Assembly (NCBI RefSeq): GCF_019880305.1
Contig: NZ_CP082301.1
Span: 3,844,001-3,908,000 of the forward strand
Direction of reading: 5' to 3'
Origin: Streptomyces decoyicus
GTDB taxonomy: Bacteria; Actinomycetota; Actinomycetes; Streptomycetales; Streptomycetaceae
DNA: 64,000 nt
Both the position numbers and the translations under genes were made by a program. Numbering within the stretch: the stretch's first letter is position 1; each line of letters begins with the position of its first letter. The notes under the pieces are model-generated. The model was not told where the DNA came from and searched no databases. It saw nothing but the letters and a program-made list of their open reading frames with translations. Shown here piece after piece: positions 28,334 through 36,807 of the stretch.

Positions 28334-29599
28334 TTACTTGGCGGCGTTGGCCGCGTCGATCAGAGCCTGCTTGTCGACGGCGCCGACATAGACCGTGCCG
28401 TGGTCCGTGATCAGGGCGTTGACCAGGCGGGTGCTGAAGACCCGGCCGGAGCCGAAGGAGCCGTGCACCTTCTCGCCGATGCTGTCCAGGAACTTGCCCG
28501 CGTCGCCGCCGGGGCCCTGGTCCTTGCCGGAGGGCAGACCGGAGCCGCCGCCCTTGATCGTGGCGATGGACGTCCAACCCTTGCCGAGGACGTTCAGCCC
28601 GCCCATGTCCTTCTTGAAGGCCTTCACGTCCTTGTGGGACGGGGTGTCCTTGCCGTGTTCCCGCGGCGTCTTCGCCCGCGCCTTGTCGCCGTCGACGACC
28701 TTGGCGCCCTTGGGCGGCGTGAACGAGAACGTGCTCGCGGCGGGCTTGGCGAAGTCGACGTTGGTGTAGCCGACGTCGACGGCGGCCGCGCCACCGCTCT
28801 TGGGGGTCAGGGTGAACTTCAGCGGCACACCGTTGGCGGCGTCCACCGCGACCCGGATCGAGCCGACCGTCGAGGCGGCCTGCTTGGGCTTGATCAGCAG
28901 CTGGTAGGCGTCCCGCCCGGCGACCTTGGCGGTGCCGTCGACAGTGACCGAGGTCGTGTCGCCGGCCGCCTTCAGGGCCTGCTTCGCGAGCTCCTGCGGG
29001 GTGGCGTCCTTCAGGCCCCCGGGGAGGTCCTTGGGCGCCCGGTGCTGCTTGCCGTGCCGGCCGCCGTCGGGGGCGGTGCTGTGCACGGCGGTGTTGCTGC
29101 CGCTGTCGTAGGCCCAGACCTCGTTGCCGTTGTGGACCAGGCTGTACTCGGCGGCCTTGTCGACGATCGACACCCGCTGCTTTTCGGGGCCGTCGGCCGC
29201 GACGCGCAGCGTGTGCGCACCGGACGCCAGCTCCATCAGCTTGTTCTGGGGCGCGGCGGAGGCGCCGTCCCCGCCCTTCCCGCCGCCCTCGGCACCGCCG
29301 AAGCCGCCGGCACCGCCACCGGCACCCGGCAGGGACGGCAGGCCGAGGTCCGTGGAGACCCGGACCGTCCCGGAGAGCTGCTGGACGTCCGACTTGGCGA
29401 CCTTGGCTATCAGGTCCTGGGCCGAGATCTTCGGCAGGTCCGGAGAGCCGGAACCGGCGAACGCCGGGACCAGCCCGATCGTGGCCGCCGCCACCCCTGC
29501 CACCGCGACCGGTACGCCATAGCGCACCGCCTTACGGCGCCCCGGGGAACGCCCCCCGTCCCATCCGTCGGTGCCCTCTGTCGGTTCGTTCCGTGGCAT
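28334..29599 (-). CDS. Exported LolA-fold (outer-membrane lipoprotein carrier-like) protein
   Basis: A 421-residue protein with a Lys/Arg-rich N-terminus and a transmembrane or signal segment at about residues 24-48 (YGVPVAVAGVAAATIGLVPA). An extracellular LolA/DUF2092-like domain follows, including a Gly-rich insertion. In actinobacteria such proteins are lipid- or sigma-factor-regulator-associated; the precise role is unknown. The ATG at 29599 is chosen for its GGAGG 8 nt upstream. It precedes the ABC exporter genes, so a shared function at the membrane is plausible. Confidence 0.75.
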   Translation of the reverse strand: MPRNEPTEGTDGWDGGRSPGRRKAVRYGVPVAVAGVAAATIGLVPAFAGSGSPDLPKISAQDLIAKVAKSDVQQLSGTVRVSTDLGLPSLPGAGGGAGGFGGAEGGGKGGDGASAAPQNKLMELASGAHTLRVAADGPEKQRVSIVDKAAEYSLVHNGNEVWAYDSGSNTAVHSTAPDGGRHGKQHRAPKDLPGGLKDATPQELAKQALKAAGDTTSVTVDGTAKVAGRDAYQLLIKPKQAASTVGSIRVAVDAANGVPLKFTLTPKSGGAAAVDVGYTNVDFAKPAASTFSFTPPKGAKVVDGDKARAKTPREHGKDTPSHKDVKAFKKDMGGLNVLGKGWTSIATIKGGGSGLPSGKDQGPGGDAGKFLDSIGEKVHGSFGSGRVFSTRLVNALITDHGTVYVGAVDKQALIDAANAAK

Positions 29600-29894
29600 C
29601 TGCCCTACCTCCGTCGTATGCGGCGGTTGCTGCGCTGTCCACTCGTCCACCCCTGGGGCTGATTGTGACCCGGCCGCCGCGCTTTGGTGCTTTCCATCTG
29701 ACCAAAATGCGTCGCGGATAACGTCACCCCGCGGGAGCAACTTGTCCTACTGCTGAGGTATGACGCACGGTCACCTCGGGGCGGAGTCCGTACACCAGGA
29801 GTCGGATCTTTCCCTAGGGGATCCGGGGACAGGCTCTCAGGGACACGGGACGGGCCCCGGGCGGGGAGGGGCCAGGCGCGGGAGGGAGGAGACC

Positions 29895-30908
29895 TCAGCC
29901 GGCCCGGTGCACCACGGCGTCGCAGAGTCCTTCGAGGGCCGACTTGGCCGTGCAAGGCCGCAGCGGCGCCAGCATCGCGCGGGCCTCCTGGGCATAGCGC
30001 ACGGTGTCGCGGCGGGCCTCTTCGAGCGCCGGGTGGGCGCGCAGGCCGGCCAGCGCCTCGGCGTGCCGGGCGTCGTCGGTGAGGTCGCCGGCCAGCAGCT
30101 CGCACAGGGCACGGTCCTCCGGCGTACCGGAGTCGCTCTCGGCGCGCGCCCGCAGATGCAGCACGGGCAGCGTCGGAATGCCCTCCCGCAGGTCCGTGCC
30201 GGGCGTCTTGCCCGATTCATGCGAATCGCTGGCGATGTCCAGTACGTCGTCGGCGAGCTGGAAGGCGGTGCCCAGCCGCTCGCCGTACTGGGTGAGGATG
30301 TTGACCGTCGACTCCTCGGCGCCCGACATCATCGCGCCGAAGCGGCACGCGACGGCGACCAGCGAACCGGTCTTGCCGGCGAGGACGTCCAGGTAGTGGT
30401 CGATGGGGTCGCGGCCGTCGCGCGGGCCGGCGGTCTCCAGGATCTGGCCGGTCACCAGGCGTTCGAACGCCTGGGCCTGGATCCGGACCGCCTCCGGCCC
30501 GAGGTCGGCGAGGATGTGCGAGGCGCGGGCGAACAGGAAGTCCCCGGTCAGCACCGCGACGGAGTTGCCCCAACGGGCGTTGGCGCTGGCCACCCCGCGG
30601 CGCACATCGGCCTCGTCCATCACGTCGTCGTGATACAGCGTCGCCAGATGCGTCAGCTCCACGACGACCGCGGAGGGCACCACACCCGGGCTGTAGGGGT
30701 CACCGAATTGGGCGGCCAGCGTCACCAGCAGCGGACGGAACCGCTTACCGCCCGCGCGCACGAGGTGCTGCGCGGCTTCGGTGATGAACGGCACGTCGCT
30801 CTTGGTGGCCTCCAGCAGGCCCTCCTCGACAGCCGCCAACCCGGCCTGGACATCGGCCTCAAGAGCCTGGTCCCGCACGCTCAGCCCGAAGGGCCCGACG
30901 ACGGTCAC
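29895..30908 (-). CDS. Trans-polyprenyl diphosphate synthase
   Basis: A 337-residue isoprenyl synthase with both Asp-rich motifs: DDVMD at residues 94-98 and a second DDVLD. GGKRFRPLL and the KT of the AGKTGSL region complete the active site. It condenses isopentenyl diphosphate onto an allylic primer to make a long all-trans chain. Given mqn and menG genes in the window, the menaquinone side chain is the likely product, but chain length cannot be read reliably. The GTG at 30908 has GGAG upstream. Confidence 0.9.
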   Translation of the reverse strand: MTVVGPFGLSVRDQALEADVQAGLAAVEEGLLEATKSDVPFITEAAQHLVRAGGKRFRPLLVTLAAQFGDPYSPGVVPSAVVVELTHLATLYHDDVMDEADVRRGVASANARWGNSVAVLTGDFLFARASHILADLGPEAVRIQAQAFERLVTGQILETAGPRDGRDPIDHYLDVLAGKTGSLVAVACRFGAMMSGAEESTVNILTQYGERLGTAFQLADDVLDIASDSHESGKTPGTDLREGIPTLPVLHLRARAESDSGTPEDRALCELLAGDLTDDARHAEALAGLRAHPALEEARRDTVRYAQEARAMLAPLRPCTAKSALEGLCDAVVHRAG

Positions 30909-31190
30909 GAGGGGTACTCCTGTCTGCTGACGATCAAACTGAATGTCGATCTGTCGCTGTCTCCACCATTGGCCAGCGTATCCGGTCTCAGTTCGATCAC
31001 CGTGAGCGCCCGCCCCCCGACCCACCCGGGAAGCACGGCGACCCCGCCGGCAGGTCCTGGATCACCTGTTGACGCGGGTGTGGCGCGAGAGCGTGAGGCC
31101 GGCAACGACAAGAGTATTTCTGGCCTTCTTCTCCCCCGGCAAGGCCCACCACTTCTTCCCGGGCACGCCGGCCACCCGCCGTACCCGGAC

Positions 31191-31230
31191 ACCGCGACAC
31201 CGCGACACCTCGACACCTCGACACCGCGCG
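31191..31230. repeat. 8-bp tandem repeat, five units
   Basis: Five units of ACCGCGAC / ACCTCGAC with no gaps, in an intergenic region. Likely slippage-prone. Confidence 0.9.
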
Positions 31231-31287
31231 GAGCACCGCGGCCCCGGCCCCGGGCGACGCCCGCCCCGGCCCGGCACACCGCCGCCC

Positions 31288-31336
31288 GCCATCGGCCATC
31301 GGCCATCGGCCATCAGCCATCAGCCATCAGCCATCA
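31288..31336. repeat. 7-bp tandem repeat, seven units
   Basis: Seven perfect-length units: three GCCATCG followed by four GCCATCA. It lies upstream of the polyprenyl synthase promoter region and downstream of the flavin monooxygenase. Confidence 0.92.
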
Positions 31337-31448
31337 GCGGGACCCTGCGGCCCGCCGGGATCCGCCCTCCCCGCGAAATCACCGCAGCGCAGGATGACTT
31401 CCCGCACCCAAGAGGGGACCACGGGCCCGCCGGAAGAAGCCCCCGGCC

Positions 31449-32651
31449 TCACCCGTACGCCCGCGCCACCGCCCGCGCCAGCCGCGGCGAGGCGAACTCC
31501 GTACCGCACACGAAGCGCATCACCGGCCCGAACGAGGCGGCCGCCGGCAGCCCCGTGAAGTACAACCCCGGTACGGACGAGCCGAAGCCGGCGTCCAGCA
31601 GCGGCCCGCCGGCCCGCGTCACGATGCCGGTGCGCAGCCCCTGCCCGAGGAAGTCCAGCGCCGCCAGATCCATCCGGTACCCCGTCGCGGCCAGCACATG
31701 GTCGGCAACGAGTTCCCCGCCCTGCCCGTCGGCGCCGCGCAGCGCCAGCACGGGGCGGCCGTCCCGGACCGTGGCCCGTACGATCCGCCGCCCCTGCGTC
31801 ACCTGCACCCGGCCGGTGAAGCGGTCCCGCAGCCACCACGCGCCCAACGGGCCGAGCACCCGCCGCACCAGATACCGCCGGGCGGGCACCGGCAGCCGGC
31901 GGAAGGCACCGGCGTGGTGCGTCAGCGCATACAGCGACCAGGCGTTGCCGAACGGCGACGGCGGCCGCAGACGGGGCTGGCGGTCCGGCGGCGTGCCGAA
32001 GCCCACGGCGGCGGGCCCGCGCGCCACCACCCGTACGGACGCCGCGCCCGCCTCGGCCAGCAGCACCGCGCTCTCCAGCGCCGACTGCCCGGCGCCGATC
32101 ACGACCACCTGCCGGCCGGCCAGCGCGGACAGGTCGTGGTGCTGCGCACTGTGCGAGACCGGCCCCGTGGCGGACGGCCCGTCCGGGATCGCGGCGGCGA
32201 GTTCCGGCGGCAGGTGCGCCAGCCCGCTCAGGCCGGTGGCCACGATCACCGCCCGCGCGCCGACCTGCTCCCCGCTGTCCAGCTTCAGTTCGAAACCGTC
32301 GTCCCGCCGGTCGACCGAGACCACCTTGACCTGCTCCAGGTCGGGGACCAGCCGTTGCTGCGCCCACTGCCCGTACCGGACGAACACCTCGATGGGGAGG
32401 ATGTCCCAGTCCGACGCGTAGGGGCCCTCCCCCGTCGCCGCGCAGAAGTCGGCGAGGGTGTGGCCGGTCTGCGGGGCGTCGATACTGGAGGCGGCCGGCG
32501 TCGACTTGAGCAGCATGCCCGCGGGCATCTGCGTGCGCCAGCTCGCCATCGGTTGCCCGAAGACCCGCACCGGCAGGCCGCGCGCCCTTAGATGCGCGGC
32601 CGTCGACAGGCCGTACGGGCCGGCCCCGATGACCGCTACCGGAGTGCTCAC
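31449..32651 (-). CDS. Flavin-dependent monooxygenase / FAD-NAD(P) binding protein
   Basis: A 400-residue flavoprotein with two dinucleotide-binding motifs: GAGPYG near residue 9 for FAD and VIGAGQSALES near residue 190 for NAD(P)H. ATGYRMDLAAL resembles the C-terminal ATGY motif of class B flavin monooxygenases. It is expected to hydroxylate or N-oxidise a small molecule. The GTG at 32651 overlaps the ATP-grasp stop by 4 nt, so the two are translationally coupled and probably act on one pathway. The substrate is unknown. Confidence 0.85.
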   Translation of the reverse strand: MSTPVAVIGAGPYGLSTAAHLRARGLPVRVFGQPMASWRTQMPAGMLLKSTPAASSIDAPQTGHTLADFCAATGEGPYASDWDILPIEVFVRYGQWAQQRLVPDLEQVKVVSVDRRDDGFELKLDSGEQVGARAVIVATGLSGLAHLPPELAAAIPDGPSATGPVSHSAQHHDLSALAGRQVVVIGAGQSALESAVLLAEAGAASVRVVARGPAAVGFGTPPDRQPRLRPPSPFGNAWSLYALTHHAGAFRRLPVPARRYLVRRVLGPLGAWWLRDRFTGRVQVTQGRRIVRATVRDGRPVLALRGADGQGGELVADHVLAATGYRMDLAALDFLGQGLRTGIVTRAGGPLLDAGFGSSVPGLYFTGLPAAASFGPVMRFVCGTEFASPRLARAVARAYG

Positions 32652-33928
32652 TTCGGTCCCTCCCCTTGCCTGAGTGGTGCCTCGGTTCCCGCCCGGCGGC
32701 CCGCCCGCCGCAGCTGCATCAGATGGCGGGCGCCCGGCCCGACGGACCGCGCGAGCATCGTGAAGAACGGCAGCGGGTCATCGCCCGCGAACCACGCCAG
32801 CTCGGTGCCGCAGGCCCGCGCCGGAGCGTGCGGCGCGGGGCAGCCGCTGCGCCGGTACGCGAGCCGTGCGGGCAGATCGACGTTCTCGACGACGAAGCGG
32901 CGCCCGGCCCGCTGCGCGCCCCCGGGGACGGCGCGCCCGGTGAGGTCCAGATGCTGGGCGCGGACGACGTCCACCCCGGCCACGTTCTCGAAGAGCCGGA
33001 ACTGGGCGCCCATCCGCGGATTGAAGTCCAGCAGCTTGTACCGGCCGTCGCGGCGGTCGAACCGCCAGTCCAGATCGGCGACCCCGGTGAAGCCGATGCG
33101 GTGGACGAACTCCGCCGACAGATGGGCGAGTTCCGGGTTGTCGACGACATACGCGCAGGCCGTCATGCCGGCGTGCGGCGGCCAGGAGCGCACCTTGACG
33201 CCGGTGAACAGCGCCAGCGGCGCCCGGTCCGCGCCGAAGCAGGCGTGCACGATCCAGTCCTCGGCCTGCTCCCGCGGCAGATACTCCTGGAGGATCACGC
33301 CCGGCCGCGGGCCCCAGTCACGGGCCAGGTCCAGCAGCTGGTCCGGCCCTCCTATCCGGGTCGCGCCGGAGACGGCGGGCCTTTTGCGCCGGACGAACGC
33401 CTCGCGGTTCTTGGCCACCACCGGGAAGCGCGCCCGCCCGGCATACGCCACTATCTCCGCGTACGAGCCGGGGAAGACGGCGGCCGGCGAGGGCACCCCG
33501 TGTGCGACGCACAGTTCGTGCAGGCCCTGTTTGCTGGCCAGCTGCCGCGGCAGGCCGGGGGCTGCCCGGGGGAAGAGAAACGACCCGGCGAGCGCGTCGG
33601 CGTGCTCGGCTATCAGCACGGCCGCCTCTTCGTCGGTGGGGATCAGCAGCGCCGGCCTGCCGATCCGCCGGCCGATGCGCAGCAGCCCCGTCACCAGCCG
33701 GTCCGGCTCCTCCCGTCCGGTGGTCGGCCAGACGAAGCGGCCACGGAGGTAGCGGGAGGCCACCGCCGGTGTGAAGGGGTCCTCCGTCACGGCGTACATG
33801 GGCACCCCGAGCCGCCCCAGACTGCGGATCGCCCCCACGCCGCCGTGGTGCAGGGGGTAAGCCCCGATCTTCACGATCAGCCCCGGAACGCTCCGGTCGA
33901 CCGCGAGCCGTGCGCCACTGCGAGCCAC
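32648..33928 (-). CDS. ATP-grasp ligase-like protein
   Basis: A 426-residue protein with an N-terminal pre-ATP-grasp domain (GGVGAIRSLGRLGVPMYAVT). An ATP-grasp core follows (FPVVAKNREAF, VILQEYLPREQAEDWIVHAC) and ends with the metal-binding LLDFNPRMGAQF. Such enzymes join a carboxylate to an amine or other nucleophile through an acyl phosphate. The GTG at 33928 has a GGGGGG stretch upstream. It is coupled to the flavin monooxygenase and divergent from fumarylacetoacetase. This pair is typical of small tailoring cassettes, but no product can be named. Confidence 0.82.
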   Translation of the reverse strand: MARSGARLAVDRSVPGLIVKIGAYPLHHGGVGAIRSLGRLGVPMYAVTEDPFTPAVASRYLRGRFVWPTTGREEPDRLVTGLLRIGRRIGRPALLIPTDEEAAVLIAEHADALAGSFLFPRAAPGLPRQLASKQGLHELCVAHGVPSPAAVFPGSYAEIVAYAGRARFPVVAKNREAFVRRKRPAVSGATRIGGPDQLLDLARDWGPRPGVILQEYLPREQAEDWIVHACFGADRAPLALFTGVKVRSWPPHAGMTACAYVVDNPELAHLSAEFVHRIGFTGVADLDWRFDRRDGRYKLLDFNPRMGAQFRLFENVAGVDVVRAQHLDLTGRAVPGGAQRAGRRFVVENVDLPARLAYRRSGCPAPHAPARACGTELAWFAGDDPLPFFTMLARSVGPGARHLMQLRRAGRRAGTEAPLRQGEGPK

Positions 33929-34213
33929 GTGTCCCCCCAACGGCGCGGTCCCTCCCCGGCCCGCGCCAGGAAAGGAAGCTAGGCCCGAATTGCGCAGTGC
34001 AGCAAGGCTTTTCCGGACATTGCCGAGGCGTGGGGGCGCTACGCACGGCGCGTCCGCCGTCCAAACACGTACGCCTCCACGCCCTTGCGCCCCATGACCG
34101 TCCCGCTGCCCACCGCCCGGCCGTACGCTGATCAACGGCACCGCCGGCCCGCGGGTCACCAGGCCCGGCCGGCCCGGCCGCCCACCGGCGACGACGAACG
34201 CGAGGAGCTGTCC

Positions 34214-35416
34214 ATGCCCGAGCAGAGCCCGTTCGACCTGGCAGAAGGCGATCCCTTCGGCCCGCACAACCTGCCCTACGGCGTCTTCAGCACCGTCGAC
34301 GCGCCCGACCAGCGCCGCCTCGGCGTCCGCTACGGCACCCACGTCCTCGATCTGAGCGCACTGCCGAGCGCACTGCCCGCCGCCATCCATCCGCACGCCG
34401 AGCTGCTCGCGGCCCCGACCCTCAACCCCCTGCTGGCCGCGGGACGCCCCGTCTGGCAGCAGATCCGCGCGGCCGTCCACAGCGCGGTGACCGACCTCGC
34501 GCACCGCGACGAAGTGGCGCCGCTGCTCCATCCGCTGTCCGAGGTCACGCTGCACCTCCCCTTCGAGGTCGCCGACTACGTCGACTTCTACGCCAGCGAG
34601 CACCACGCCACCAACGTCGGCCGGATCTTCCGCCCGAACGACGCGGCGCTGACCCCCAACTGGAAGCATCTGCCGATCGGTTACCACGGCCGGGCGGGCA
34701 CCGTCGTCGTCAGTGACACGCCGGTCGTCAGGCCCCAGGGCCAGCGCAAGGCCCCCGCGGACGAGGCACCAACGTTCGGCCCCTCCCTCCGCCTCGACAT
34801 CGAGTCCGAGGTCGGCTTCGTCGTCGGTACGCCCTCCACGCTGCACCGGCCCGTCGCCCTGGACGCCTTCCGCGACCACGTCTTCGGCGTCTGCCTCCTC
34901 AACGACTGGTCCGCCCGCGACATCCAGGCCTGGGAGTACGTGCCGCTCGGCCCCTTCCTCGGCAAGTCCTTCGCCACCTCCGTCTCCGCCTGGATCACCC
35001 CGCTCGACGCCCTCGACGAGGCCCGTACGCCGCCGCCCTCCCGGGATGTCCCGCTGCTGCCCTACCTCGACGACGCGGACGCGGAGCCGGGCGGCATCGA
35101 CATCCGTATCGAGGTGCGCATCAACGGCGAGACGGTCTCCCGGCCGCCGTTCTCCGCCATGTACTGGACGGCCGCCCAGCAGCTCGCCCATATGACCGTC
35201 AACGGCGCCTCGCTGCGCACCGGCGACCTGTTCGCCTCCGGCACGGTCTCCGGGCCCGACCCCGACCAGCTCGGGTGCCTGCTCGAACTCACCCAGGGCA
35301 AGGGCCCCTACCTCCAGGACGGCGACGAGGTCACCCTCACCGCCTGGGCGCCCGGCCCCGAGGGCGCCCGGATCGGCCTGGGCGAGGTCACCGGCCGCAT
35401 CCTGCCCGCGGTATGA
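34214..35416 (+). CDS. fahA: Fumarylacetoacetase
   Basis: A 400-residue enzyme of normal length. The N-terminal SH3-like domain includes NLPYGVFS. The catalytic FAH fold contains DYVDFYASEHHATNVGRIFR with metal-ligand Asp and the active-site His. IESEVGFVVG and LLNDWSARDIQAWEYVPLGP follow. It cleaves 4-fumarylacetoacetate to fumarate and acetoacetate, the last step of tyrosine and phenylalanine degradation by homogentisate. The ATG at 34214 has GAGGAG upstream. The stop overlaps the GPP34 gene by 4 nt. No other pathway genes are nearby. Confidence 0.93.
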   Translation: MPEQSPFDLAEGDPFGPHNLPYGVFSTVDAPDQRRLGVRYGTHVLDLSALPSALPAAIHPHAELLAAPTLNPLLAAGRPVWQQIRAAVHSAVTDLAHRDEVAPLLHPLSEVTLHLPFEVADYVDFYASEHHATNVGRIFRPNDAALTPNWKHLPIGYHGRAGTVVVSDTPVVRPQGQRKAPADEAPTFGPSLRLDIESEVGFVVGTPSTLHRPVALDAFRDHVFGVCLLNDWSARDIQAWEYVPLGPFLGKSFATSVSAWITPLDALDEARTPPPSRDVPLLPYLDDADAEPGGIDIRIEVRINGETVSRPPFSAMYWTAAQQLAHMTVNGASLRTGDLFASGTVSGPDPDQLGCLLELTQGKGPYLQDGDEVTLTAWAPGPEGARIGLGEVTGRILPAV

Positions 35417-36066
35417 CCGGCGCGCCGCTCACCCTCCCGGAGGAGCTGCTGCTGCTCGCCCTCGACCCGGTCCGCGGCCGGTCGCTGAACCACCGCAGGT
35501 ACCTCCAGTACGGGCTGGCCGGCGCGGCGCTGGCCGATCTGGAGGAGGCCGGGCGGATCGCCGTCGAGGGCGGCGACCGGATCAGGGTGACCAACCCGCT
35601 GCCGCTGGGCGATCCGGTGCTGGACGGCGCGCTGGCGGCGCTGCCAGGACCGGACAAGCAGCGCCGGGGCGTCAAGGCGCAGCGCTGGGTGCGCAGCGCC
35701 GGCCGGCCGGTCCATGAGCTGTGTCTGCACCGTCTGGAGGAGCGCGGCGCGCTGCGCAGGGAGACCCGGCGCGTCCTGGGTCTCTTCCCGTACACCTGCT
35801 TCCCGGCCGGGGCGGTGGATCTCGCCGGCCCGGCCCGGGACCGCTTCGCCGGGGCGCTCGGAGCCGGGTTCCCGGACCGCCGCAGCCGGCTGCTCGCCGG
35901 GCTGGCCTCGGCGACCGATCTGGACCGCGTACTCCTGCGGAGCCGCGAGCACCGCCCCGTACGGCGCGAGGTGAAGCGGTGGGCGCGGGAGATCTGGACG
36001 GTGCATGCGGTGGAGCGCGCGGTACGCCAGGACAAGGAAGCGGGGTCGAATGCCGCCTCCGGCTGA
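35413..36066 (+). CDS. GPP34 (Golgi phosphoprotein 3-like) family protein
   Basis: A 217-residue protein recognised by LTLPEELLLLALDP at the N-terminus, then AGAALADLEEAGRIAV and LLAGLASATDLDRVLL. This is the all-helical GPP34/GOLPH3 fold. Eukaryotic members bind phosphatidylinositol 4-phosphate; the many actinobacterial copies have no established role. Translation is coupled to fahA through an ATGA overlap, an unexpected pairing. Expression should therefore follow fumarylacetoacetase. Confidence 0.85.
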   Translation: MTGAPLTLPEELLLLALDPVRGRSLNHRRYLQYGLAGAALADLEEAGRIAVEGGDRIRVTNPLPLGDPVLDGALAALPGPDKQRRGVKAQRWVRSAGRPVHELCLHRLEERGALRRETRRVLGLFPYTCFPAGAVDLAGPARDRFAGALGAGFPDRRSRLLAGLASATDLDRVLLRSREHRPVRREVKRWAREIWTVHAVERAVRQDKEAGSNAASG

Positions 36067-36237
36067 GCCGGACCGAGATTCCCGGAATGCGACCGTCCAC
36101 CCGCCATGTCCGCTTCTCCGTCACAGCACCACACCAAGTCCGTACCGACGGTGCCGCAATACGGGCCGCGGCCCGGACCGCGGTGCGGGACCGCTGCTAG
36201 CCTCACGTCTCCCTGTCCCACAACGGAGGAGACGTAC

Positions 36238-36723
36238 GTGCGCAAGGCAGCGCAGATCGCCGGGGCGGCAGCCATCGCCGCGATGCTGCTCAGCGGTTGC
36301 GGAAGCAGCGGCGACAACGGCAACGACAGCAAGCCGAGCAAGTCGCCGGACGCCGCGCCGTCGACTCCGGGAGGCGCCGACAAGCCCGCGAACCCGGGCG
36401 GGATCGAGGGCGCCTGGAAGGCCGGCTCGGCCGGCAGCCCGCAGGTCCTCGTGATCAGCAAGGGCACCGTCGCCTTCAGCAACGGGCACAAGGCCGCGTG
36501 TCTGGGCAAGGTCCAGGAGATGGCCGGGATGACCATGGCCGCCCTCAAGTGCACCGACGGGGACACCACCCGCACCATGGGCACCCTCAAGCCCGGCGCT
36601 GACGGCAAGACCCTGACCGTCGACTGGAAGAACGGGCCCACGGAGAAGTACACCAAGTCCACCGACGGCAGCGTGAAGATCCCCGACATGCCGCAGCTTC
36701 CGAGCGGTGTGCCCAAGAGCTGA
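36238..36723 (+). CDS. Small secreted lipoprotein of unknown function
   Basis: A 161-residue protein with a short signal peptide and lipobox LLSGC (lipidated Cys 21). A Gly/Ser/Pro/Lys-rich spacer follows, then a compact domain of about 95 residues (GIEGAWKAGSAGSPQVLVIS... TVDWKNGPTEKYTKS), which is probably beta-rich. It should be anchored outside the cytoplasmic membrane. The GTG at 36238 follows GGAGGAG. No family is recognised with confidence. It ends before a strong bidirectional terminator. Confidence 0.8.
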   Translation: MRKAAQIAGAAAIAAMLLSGCGSSGDNGNDSKPSKSPDAAPSTPGGADKPANPGGIEGAWKAGSAGSPQVLVISKGTVAFSNGHKAACLGKVQEMAGMTMAALKCTDGDTTRTMGTLKPGADGKTLTVDWKNGPTEKYTKSTDGSVKIPDMPQLPSGVPKS

Positions 36724-36734
36724 CCGCCCGCCGC

Positions 36735-36791
36735 ACGGCAACGGCCGCCGCCCGGAACCCCCCGAGGGCTCCGGGCGGCGGCCGTTGCCGT
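36735..36791. terminator. Bidirectional terminator between the lipoprotein gene and nuoN
   Basis: Arms 36735-36756 and 36770-36791 form a perfect 22-bp stem with a 13-nt loop. It sits between the converging lipoprotein gene (stop 36723) and nuoN (stop 36808), and very likely ends both transcripts. Confidence 0.9.
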
Positions 36792-36807
36792 ACCGCGCCG
36801 CCGGTCG

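Larger units (their letters stand above)
30909..31448. other. 540-nt intergenic region with two microsatellites
   Basis: No supported gene. It contains an 8-bp repeat (31191-31230), a 7-bp repeat (31288-31336), and otherwise featureless GC-rich sequence. The open frames are low-complexity translations of the repeats. Confidence 0.75.

Noticed and set aside
30905..31320. Short minus-strand frames upstream of the polyprenyl synthase
   Set aside because: Translations of the 7- and 8-bp microsatellites; no ribosome site and no consistent frame.
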